Assembly: GCA_038040485.1 (NCBI GenBank)
Contig: JBBPIE010000003.1
Span: forward strand, 304,053-368,052
DNA from: Onstottus_B arcticum
GTDB taxonomy: Bacteria; Acidobacteriota; Blastocatellia; UBA7656
Reading direction: 5' to 3'
DNA: 64,000 bases
The first letter of the stretch is position 1, and every line of letters begins with the position of its first letter. Of this stretch, positions 57,901 through 64,000 are shown one piece after another. Under the pieces are notes generated by a model. The model saw only the letters and a program-made list of their open reading frames with translations, was not told where the DNA came from and searched no databases. The position numbers were made by a program, and so were the translations under genes.

Positions 57901-60900
57901 CGGCACGACCACCTGCTTGGTGTCCGTCAAGATCTGCCGATCGCTGACCATCGCCGCGCTTAGAAAAACATTCGGGACGTGTTTGTCTTCGATCTGCAGC
58001 TCGATCAGTTTCACGTTGCCGTCCAGATGAACGAGTTGAAAGCTGTACAGGTCTTCGCCTTCGACGCTAAACAGAACGTAGCGATCATTGGTCGGCGCTA
58101 CGAGCATCACCGGCGCTTTCTGCCCGGCGCGGAATGTGTCTTTGTCGACGATGATCTCGAGTCCGCCGTACCGATAACCGAGATCGGTGCTGCGGCCGGT
58201 TGCCACCCAGACCGTGGTCTCGGCTTTGATCGGCGAGCCTTTGTCGTCGCTCGTCCAGGCGATCCGATAGTAGCCCTCGCGTTCGGGCGTAAAGCTGAAC
58301 TCAGCTTCGCCCTTAGCGTTCGTCTTCGCAACCTGCGAGAGAATATCGTCGTGTTCATAGCCCTGGAACTTGAGCCGCCACGAACTTGTGCCTTGAGCTA
58401 CGGGCGGCGGAAACATCTTGCCGCTTTCGCGCAGCCGCTTCAGTTCTTCCCCTTTCACCTCGCGCCCGGTTGGATCAAGCCAGATCTCGTACCAGTAATC
58501 GCGTGTGACTTTGATCCGGCCTTCGGTTTGAACCGGCTGGCTGTTGGCGTCCATCGCTTTGATGTCGATGGTGACCTTGTCTTGCGGCCGATAGATGTAG
58601 TGTTTTGGCTTCGGATAAACGTAGTAGCGCTGCCGCGTCACTCGCACGGTGCTCGCCCCGGTGATCTCGCGTCGCGATGAGTCGGTCACGCGAGCTTCAA
58701 CCAGATACTCGAAGTCCTGCCCGGACCCGCGCGGCGTCTCGAACGTCAGCTTTGCTTTGCCCGTCGCGTCCGTCTTGAGCGTTTCGCGCTTGATGATCTG
58801 ACCGCGGCCATAGTTTCGATACTGCGGTGTGAGGTCTTCGTAGTACCACTCGTAGTCGCGAGGCTGATACCAGTAGTGATAAAACGGGTTCTGATAAACG
58901 AGCAACTCGACTGTCGCGTTTGAAACCGCGCCGCCGAAGTAGTAGTCGGCCTGCACGTTGACTTCGACTTTCTCACCAAGCCGAAATGCCTTTTTCTTCC
59001 CGTCTTCTTCGGGCGTCGTCACGCTGACCTTGAACTCCGGAAGCTTGTACTCTTCAAGTCGAAACAACACCGCGCTGCCGATGCTCTTGTGCCGTCCGTC
59101 ATCCCAGAAGCTCACGTGATACTCGCCCAACGGCATCGCTTGGGTGAGATCAACCGAGCCGAACGCGCTGCCAAAAGCGTTCAACTCCGCCTTGCCGGCG
59201 TTGATCTTCGTTCCCCGCGGATCCGTGATCTCGAATTCGATCTTCTGATTCGCCGGAGTCGAGTAGACACCTTCGGCGTACCGGCGCGCGAGGAACTTCC
59301 ACTGAGCGCTCTCTCCGGGCCGATAAGCCGGGCGGTCGGTGAAGGCGTAGATGCGCCACGGCTGCTCCTCCGACTGATATCGGTAGCTGTGGCCGTTCGC
59401 GAAGGCGTGCCGGCCGGCGCTTGATGCCGCGGCGAAGACGTCGGCGTTGTTGTTCGTCCGCGCAAGATCGAAGACCGCAATGCCGTCCGCGCCCGTAGTC
59501 TTCACCTGCTCGCGCCAAACGTAATCGTTCCCGCTGTAGCTGTGCTCCCACAGCTTCACGTTAGCCTCAGCGACCGGCGCTCCTGTCAGTGCGCTGCAAA
59601 AGAAGACAAGCGCCTGCCTGCCCGAGGTCTTCAGCACAAGCGAAGCATCAGACACGAGAATCAAATCGCGCGCGGTCGCGCTGCCGCTCTTTGCTTCAAG
59701 CAAATAAGCGCCAGTCGCGAGCTTGCCGTCGAGACGCACAGTTTCCGAACCGGGCCGATAGTCGCCCTTGTCATCGGTGTCTTTCGACCACGCTTTGATT
59801 CTCTCTGATCCGCCGGTCTCGACACGCTGAATCCAGTTGCCCGTGTTGTCGTTCCGCTCTGAGAAGCGAACGTCTCGCGCGAGGTCAACCTTGTACAGAG
59901 CAAGCTCGACTCGCTTCACGTTGCGCCAGCTCAGGTAGAACTGAATCTCAGAGTCAGGAAGAAAAACGTTCGAGGCGCCTACTGAAAGCGTCGGCCTGGT
60001 GATGTTGTCGATCTGGTTCTTCGCCTGATCGTAGTAGCGAGTCTCTCCCTTCTGGTGTTCGTTCATCAGCCGTCGAAACAACTCGACTGCTTTGACGTAG
60101 TCCGCTTCCTGCTTCCACTGACCGTCCGCGAGTTGAGTGATCCGCCCGGCGCTCGTCATCCATTCCGCGTAGTAGTAGAGCGCGTCATCGTACCAATCGG
60201 TGGTCTTGCCGGGTTTGATCGCGGCCTCGAACTCTTCGGGCACTCGCTGGCGTCGTTCCCAATCACCGCCCTGACCGCGAAGCGTCATCGCGATCAGATA
60301 GTGGAGACGAGCGCGATCGTTTTCGGTCTGGGCGATCTTAAACGCGTTGTCCAGGATTTCGAGCGGGACGAAGTTGCCATAGTAACCGTAGTAGTAAGAA
60401 GCCTCGCTCCACGACGGCTTCGAAATCTTCCAGACGATCTTGAGGTACCGTTCGCGAGCGGTCTCGATTTCCGCGGAGCCGCTCCACCAATCAAGCGCTT
60501 GCTGGTAGTTCTGCCAGCCTTGTCCCCAGTTCCGCGAGTCGTTCCGCATCCACCAGAAATCGCCCAGGGACTCCTGGACTTCGACCCAGACAAGGTCGCG
60601 GTCTTCGGCGCGCGTGATGTCGCGCACCAGCACCTCGAGCTGCTGGCGGGCTTCATCGTACTTCGTGGAATCGGCGGTGTTGGTTGCCGCTTGCGAACGC
60701 CACAACGTGTCGGCCAATCGAAATGCGACCCAGCGCGACTCGGCCGGCGCGAGGTTCATCGCGCGTGCAGTTACGTACAACTCGCGGGCCTTGCTATACG
60801 AAGCATTAGCATATTGTCTCTCTGCTTCAGCCTTCAGTGTTTGATAGTCGGGTTGTTGGGCGTGAATTGTTAGGAGGCCAACTGCGCATAGCAGGGCCAG

Positions 60901-60921
60901 CACGACTGCCAGATATTTCAT
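54913..60921 (-). CDS. Alpha-2-macroglobulin family protein with thioester
   Basis: A giant exported protein, 2002 aa from the ATG at 60921 (GAGGAAG upstream; signal peptide LAVVLALLCAVGLLTIHA, no lipobox). The N-terminal ~330 residues are TPR-like helices. Macroglobulin domains follow (RPAYRPGESAQWKFLARR in MG2/3), then a bait-like stretch. The thioester motif YPYGCTEQ (Cys1420, Gln1423) is in the TED helical barrel (GGWGWWKEGESDHFMTAYV), and a C-terminal receptor-like domain ends the protein. It should trap attacking proteases covalently in the periplasm. The common partner pbpC is not adjacent, and the TPR front end is longer than in E. coli A2M. Confidence 0.93.
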   Translation of the reverse strand: MKYLAVVLALLCAVGLLTIHAQQPDYQTLKAEAERQYANASYSKARELYVTARAMNLAPAESRWVAFRLADTLWRSQAATNTADSTKYDEARQQLEVLVRDITRAEDRDLVWVEVQESLGDFWWMRNDSRNWGQGWQNYQQALDWWSGSAEIETARERYLKIVWKISKPSWSEASYYYGYYGNFVPLEILDNAFKIAQTENDRARLHYLIAMTLRGQGGDWERRQRVPEEFEAAIKPGKTTDWYDDALYYYAEWMTSAGRITQLADGQWKQEADYVKAVELFRRLMNEHQKGETRYYDQAKNQIDNITRPTLSVGASNVFLPDSEIQFYLSWRNVKRVELALYKVDLARDVRFSERNDNTGNWIQRVETGGSERIKAWSKDTDDKGDYRPGSETVRLDGKLATGAYLLEAKSGSATARDLILVSDASLVLKTSGRQALVFFCSALTGAPVAEANVKLWEHSYSGNDYVWREQVKTTGADGIAVFDLARTNNNADVFAAASSAGRHAFANGHSYRYQSEEQPWRIYAFTDRPAYRPGESAQWKFLARRYAEGVYSTPANQKIEFEITDPRGTKINAGKAELNAFGSAFGSVDLTQAMPLGEYHVSFWDDGRHKSIGSAVLFRLEEYKLPEFKVSVTTPEEDGKKKAFRLGEKVEVNVQADYYFGGAVSNATVELLVYQNPFYHYWYQPRDYEWYYEDLTPQYRNYGRGQIIKRETLKTDATGKAKLTFETPRGSGQDFEYLVEARVTDSSRREITGASTVRVTRQRYYVYPKPKHYIYRPQDKVTIDIKAMDANSQPVQTEGRIKVTRDYWYEIWLDPTGREVKGEELKRLRESGKMFPPPVAQGTSSWRLKFQGYEHDDILSQVAKTNAKGEAEFSFTPEREGYYRIAWTSDDKGSPIKAETTVWVATGRSTDLGYRYGGLEIIVDKDTFRAGQKAPVMLVAPTNDRYVLFSVEGEDLYSFQLVHLDGNVKLIELQIEDKHVPNVFLSAAMVSDRQILTDTKQVVVPPVEHFLSVEVKPDREEYQPREQGMLTVTTRDADGKPVAAEVALGMVDESVFYIQKDYAGDPRQFYYGRKRQQIVQTTSTFQQKQYLKLVEGENKQLIDDRQVGQKDKAFEKLQLLADLQAAPGAVVDGVAQANEVSESRLAKRDGGAGDAKKAAGLPINGREFASVAKLEAGASGSGGGKEPAVQVRNDFRSTALWEPNVVTDKTGKATVKLKFPDSLTGWTATARVATAGNQFGIGTGTARTKQPLIVRLQAPRFFTVGDSVTVSAVINNNTGAAMTVAPSITAEGVTVTGLVQDGKPVKGEAGPVTVQPNSEARVDWLVAVQQSGDAKLRVTARGSKHADSMEKSFIVYEHGIEKLISKSGKLRGDDVTVKLDIPAERKRESTSLTVQIAPSMAVTMLDALPYLIDYPYGCTEQTMSRFLPAAITRKTLKDLGIKPENVMGRIFGGIEPATAAKTHPKAPQDLRKLDDMTRQSLDRLYNFQHEDGGWGWWKEGESDHFMTAYVAWGLVLAREAGVEIDAERLNRAASYLDKEIVEEEVNYDQQAWMIHALAVFHRASGKGEVAQFQSKAFDNLWTNRDRLNAYTRALLALSAHSFGFADKAKTLVENLENGVKIDSAPDTSVVQRGTQSSQDSVIATAHWGEDGIYWRWSDGGVEATSFALRALLAIDPKNKLIEPVTNWLIKNRRGSQWSNTRDTAITVLALNDYLRQSGELAADIQYELSVNGKPIATRTLTGEDALSAPSQFVIDRQFIRDGVNEIRIVRRRGASALYFSASAEFFSLEEPISAAGNEIFVRREYFKLVGKPTLLKGYVYERQPLGDGQSVTSGDRVEVVITVEAKNNYEYLLFEDLKPAGLEAVQIRSGESLFAQELKSGAVTRKFGDGSASTASSNGSLAANASLQIERSGSKIGRPAPVSDSGDYTGRTRWVYQELRDRKVAMFIDKLPEGVWQIRYDLRAETPGTFHALPVIAQAMYVPEIRSNGTEVRLTVEDKK

Positions 60922-61062
60922 TGAGTAACTTCCTCGCGGTCTCGGTGGATCACTGACTTGATCTGCACGGCATCTCACTTGATTGAACGCCTCAGTCGGC
61001 CAGTGTTGCAAAAAGTACGGCTTACCCAAATCGGTAACGACCGTTAGCGCCGGCTCACTTCA

Positions 61063-62358
61063 TCAGTGTTCGGGGGGGGAGTTTCTGGTTGCGAGTTCGC
61101 GATCACGCGTGACTGCCAGCTTAACCAGATCGCGTTTGAAAAACAAATCGAGCGTCCAGTCCATCACGACCCTCAACCTTTTCTCGAACTGCGGTATTCG
61201 ATTCAGGTAATAGGTGCGCCACAGAAACCACGCGATGAATCCCTGAAAGCGAAGACCCATCACATCGGCGACACCCGTTCGCTCGCCGACTATCGCCATC
61301 TGACCCATGGTTCGATAGGAGAACTTTTGCTTATTGCCAATGCCGAGACTCGCAGCGACGTTGCGGCCGGCGCATTTGCCTTCGCGAACAGCGTGTTGGG
61401 CCGTCGGCGGATGAGGCTTGCCGGTTCTCGGATTGGGGATTTGCGCGCAATCGCCAAGCGCCCATACGTTCGCAAGACCTTCTATTTCTAGAAACTCGTT
61501 GACGCGAATACGGCCGTGTTCCGTTGGGACTTCGAGCGACGCGATCAGCGGACTGGGCGCAACACCCGCCGCCCATATCAACGTCCCTGTTGAGACGCGC
61601 TTGCCGGTCGATAGCTCGAACTCGCGTCTCTCGGCCCTTACAACGCTGGTGTTCGTGCGCACTTCAACGCCGCGCTCCCCGAGTACCTTCTCCGCAAACG
61701 CTGCAAGCTCCTCGTTCATCTCGGGCAACAACCGCGGTCCGGCTTCCACAAGAATTATCCGAATCTGCTTGCGATCTATCTCCGGGTAAAAGTCGGCCGC
61801 CTCGCGCACGAAGTCGTTCAACGCGCCTGAGACTTCGACTCCGGTAAGCCCGCCGCCCACTATGGCAAACGTGAGAAGCTCACCGGCTCGCTCAGGTTCG
61901 ACCGCAGCCTCTTCAAGTTTGTCGATCGTATGATTGCGAACATAGATCGCGTCGCCCAGTGTCTTGAACGGGATCGAATTCTCCGCAACGCCGGGAACGT
62001 TGAAGTAGTTGGTGACGCCTCCGAGCGCAAGCACAAGACGGTCGTAGGGAAACTCGCGGACTGCGCCTGTCAGACTGTGCCGCGCGAAGACAACTCGCGA
62101 GAGAAGGTCGATCCTGTCAACTGAGACTTCCGCAGGCCGTGTGCGGCGAAGGAGCTTGCGAAGCGGGCTCACGATGTGGCGCGTTCCTATGCTACTTGCG
62201 GCTGCTTCGGGAAGCATCGGAGTAAACAGAAAGAAGTTTTCGGCGCTGAGCAGCGTCACCGCGACATCGTCTTTGTGCTTGAGCCACTTTTCCAGTTCGA
62301 GCGCCGTGTAGAGTCCCGCAAAACCACCACCAACGATGACTACGCGACTCTCTGCCAT
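61063..62358 (-). CDS. ndh: Type II NADH dehydrogenase (NDH-2)
   Basis: A peripheral membrane flavoprotein, 431 aa, passing electrons from NADH to quinone without pumping protons. The FAD dinucleotide fold is VVIVGGGFAGLYTALELE (residues 6-22), the NADH fold FAIVGGGLTGVEVSGALND and the flavin ribityl motif VWALGDCAQIPN. The AQHAVREGKCAGRNVAA segment and amphipathic C-terminus (LFFKRDLVKLAV) match NDH-2 membrane docking. It presumably reduces menaquinone, in keeping with mqnA. Confidence 0.93.
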   Translation of the reverse strand: MAESRVVIVGGGFAGLYTALELEKWLKHKDDVAVTLLSAENFFLFTPMLPEAAASSIGTRHIVSPLRKLLRRTRPAEVSVDRIDLLSRVVFARHSLTGAVREFPYDRLVLALGGVTNYFNVPGVAENSIPFKTLGDAIYVRNHTIDKLEEAAVEPERAGELLTFAIVGGGLTGVEVSGALNDFVREAADFYPEIDRKQIRIILVEAGPRLLPEMNEELAAFAEKVLGERGVEVRTNTSVVRAERREFELSTGKRVSTGTLIWAAGVAPSPLIASLEVPTEHGRIRVNEFLEIEGLANVWALGDCAQIPNPRTGKPHPPTAQHAVREGKCAGRNVAASLGIGNKQKFSYRTMGQMAIVGERTGVADVMGLRFQGFIAWFLWRTYYLNRIPQFEKRLRVVMDWTLDLFFKRDLVKLAVTRDRELATRNSPPEH

Positions 62359-62935
62359 TCCATTCCTCCCGATGCTCGAGTGTCAGCTTCGAGAGTATAA
62401 GAAGCAATTAGCGCGGGCAATCTGATCGTGAAGTCCGGCTTGAACTGTCATCGACCAGACTCTTGAGGAGTTCGCTTAGCGAGTCTCATTTCTTCTGGCG
62501 TCCCGCACAACGGAAACCGCAGGCGGTCGTGGTCCAATGCATGTTGAGAAGAGCTTGCCACTAAGGCACGAGGAGACGAAGGTCCACAGAGTCTCTTTGT
62601 GCATTTTTGTGACTTGGCGCCTTCGTGGTAAGAACACCCCGCCACCTCGACACGCCTGTGCTACCAGCAAGCGCCGCGGAGCCCTTGACTCGCGAGGCGT
62701 GAGGCGCAAGGCGCGGCTTTGCACAAGAAAGCTGATTCTGAGGGTTGCTTTTGTGCAGAACGCAGTGCACAAGAAAGGCCGTGATAGGAAGAGCGCCTAA
62801 TCCTGCGAACGGAGGTAGTGTTCGGTTCTTGCGTTGCTGCCTTTGACAGTGGTGCGACAGACATTCGGATACTGTAGTATTAGATCGAATAGCTGGCGCT
62901 GGCGACCCTTGCTTGAACGGTGGGGGTATCTACCT
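62359..62935. other. Divergent intergenic region with a word repeat
   Basis: 577 bp between ndh and the protease gene. An inverted word repeat lies at about 62556-62636. Frames crossing the region show no ribosome site and no family likeness. The right half should hold the protease promoter. Confidence 0.45.
62556..62636. repeat. Degenerate inverted word repeat (CCACTAAGGCACGA family)
   Basis: The left arm is TTGCCACTAAGGCACGAGGA then GACGAAGGTCCACAGAG. The right arm is CTCTTTGTGCATTTTTGTGA then CTTGGCGCCTTCGTGGTAA. The arms pair imperfectly, more decayed than the other arrays. Confidence 0.7.
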
Positions 62936-63907
62936 ATGCTCATAGACCCCAGGGTTCTTCTTACTTCAACGTTTCTCGTCATCGACGACGCAAATGGCCA
63001 ACCTCAACCCTCTTCGACCGTGTTCTTTGTAGCGTGGTTTATGAGCGGCGGTGTACAGGCCTACTACGCCGTAACCACTCGCCATTCAATTAGTAGTCCT
63101 ATCGTGTCAATCAGATTCAATCTGAGAGCTGGGGGGACAGAAGATCAAGCGTTCCTTGCCGAAGAGTGGGTTATACACCCCTCGACCGACGTTGCCGTGT
63201 TGCCGCTTGAAATCCCGCTAAGCGCCTACAATATAGACTTCGTGAGAATTCACAACTTCGCTGCCAGAGATTGGCTAAACGTCATACCGCAGCCAAGCTC
63301 GCCAGATGAAATACTTGGAATGCTTCCGGCCTACGGTACTCGCGATGAGATCTTCACCGTTGGGTTATTCGAGGGTCATACGGGTGAACGCATGACCCAA
63401 CCCGTTGCACGATTCGGGCACATCGCCCTGAAACCTAAGCCGACTGAAAAGATTCTAGCGGAAATTGATTCTCCCGACCTAACACCTATCAATGCCTTCT
63501 TAGTGGAAATGGCGGTCTGGAAGGGACAAAGCGGCTCGCCCGTTTTTATACGTGTGTTCACCGAGGCTCCAGCACATAAGTTCTCGCGCTTTGGAGATAC
63601 CTATTGCCTCATCGGCCTGATACAAGGATTGTATCCGGGCTATCAGGATGTCAGGATTAACGATCAGCCCGCAACTCTGTCACCGTTGCAAATGGGAATA
63701 GGAATTGTCGTTCCAGCACCGGATATTAGGGAAGCTCTCATGCAAAAACCATTGGAAGAACAACGCGAGAAGCTAAAGAAGGACAAACAACAGAATCCGA
63801 AGATCAGACCATCGGCCGCATCTATCAAACGAGAAGCGGAGATTACGAAAGAGAGCTTTGAAGACATTCTCAAACGTGTTCGCTGGAAGGCTTCTGAATC
63901 TGAGTAA
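62936..63907 (+). CDS. Trypsin-fold serine protease-like protein
   Basis: A 323-aa protein with a chymotrypsin-like triad: His50 (VTTRHSI), Asp85 (HPSTDVAVLP) and Ser201 (GQSGSPVF). Sequence order and spacing fit the S1/trypsin-like domain. I start at ATG 62936 after GGGGG. The N-terminus has no signal peptide, so it is probably cytoplasmic, which is unusual for an S1 protease. The C-terminus is a long charged helix (EEQREKLKKDKQQNP). AT-richer than ndh, likely accessory. It could be part of a defence or stress module; nothing adjacent supports this. Confidence 0.75.
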   Translation: MLIDPRVLLTSTFLVIDDANGQPQPSSTVFFVAWFMSGGVQAYYAVTTRHSISSPIVSIRFNLRAGGTEDQAFLAEEWVIHPSTDVAVLPLEIPLSAYNIDFVRIHNFAARDWLNVIPQPSSPDEILGMLPAYGTRDEIFTVGLFEGHTGERMTQPVARFGHIALKPKPTEKILAEIDSPDLTPINAFLVEMAVWKGQSGSPVFIRVFTEAPAHKFSRFGDTYCLIGLIQGLYPGYQDVRINDQPATLSPLQMGIGIVVPAPDIREALMQKPLEEQREKLKKDKQQNPKIRPSAASIKREAEITKESFEDILKRVRWKASESE

Positions 63908-64000
63908 GCGTCTTAGATCGGTCAGCCGAACCACTTTCTAACGGTTGTTGAACTAAACCGCTTCGCGGTGGCTTTGAGTTCTTGATTGATGCCAACTTGA

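Overview
The window is a 64 kb stretch of bacterial chromosome with about 50 supported protein genes, most of them on the minus strand. I see no rRNA, tRNA, insertion sequence, integrase, plasmid gene or CRISPR array. The gene content suggests a Gram-negative, menaquinone-using heterotroph. Evidence includes KdsA (Kdo synthesis), Lnt (lipoprotein acylation), MqnA (futalosine menaquinone route), exported S9, M16, M20, M24 and M55 peptidases, a Ser/Thr kinase with an extracellular TPR region, and an alpha-2-macroglobulin. This mix, the fairly high G+C and the many word-like palindromic repeats fit a soil Acidobacteriota (Blastocatellia-like) genome. That placement is an inference; no marker such as 16S is present.

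Layout. 0-5 kb: an unknown gene, an exported S9 peptidase, then a compact pair, OLD-like ATPase plus TOPRIM protein (3.1-4.8 kb), the best candidate for an anti-phage module. 5-13.4 kb: DinB, M20 amidohydrolase, a membrane protein, an SDR epimerase translationally coupled to a PAP2 membrane phosphatase, a single-haem exported protein, an Nramp-like transporter and MaoC. 13-20.6 kb: DUF2889, transaldolase, an AT-rich HTH/unknown pair, exported aminopeptidase P overlapping YajQ, a Spy-like protein and MqnA. 20.9-28 kb: FtsK, a double-domain M16 peptidase, and prfB with an intact programmed frameshift. 28-35.5 kb: two small conserved unknowns, Lnt, LipA, a SPOR protein, slipin, NfeD and DppA, all envelope or lipid related. 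35.8-38.5 kb: an accessory plus-strand cluster (exported unknown, lipoprotein alpha/beta hydrolase, 110-residue protein). 38.6-45.8 kb: DUF4350 protein, a catalytically dead M1-like protein with TPRs, KdsA, ABC-F ATPase and YwbE. 46-54 kb: membrane Ser/Thr kinase, topoisomerase IB, CocE-type hydrolase, an EfpL/YeiP-like translation factor and an orphan HicB. 54.3-64 kb: a relic of hypE, a 2002-residue alpha-2-macroglobulin, NDH-2 and a trypsin-fold protease.

The most unusual signal is not a gene. At least a dozen gene borders carry long imperfect inverted repeats. Each is built from a short word repeated in tandem on one side and in reverse complement on the other (for example GGGACGAAA, GATTGAG, TTTCTGG, TGACCTC, CAGAGACAC, TGATGCGTGATCC). 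The words differ from site to site but the architecture is the same. Some arrays run into coding sequence and are translated (PAP2, the Lnt N-terminus, ABC-F, the Lnt middle). Two families recur at separate loci in the window. I regard these as the leading candidate for an undescribed element class or RNA-structure system.

Starts were chosen from visible Shine-Dalgarno sequences where possible and often differ from the longest open frame. Function calls rest on motifs read by eye, not on database searches.
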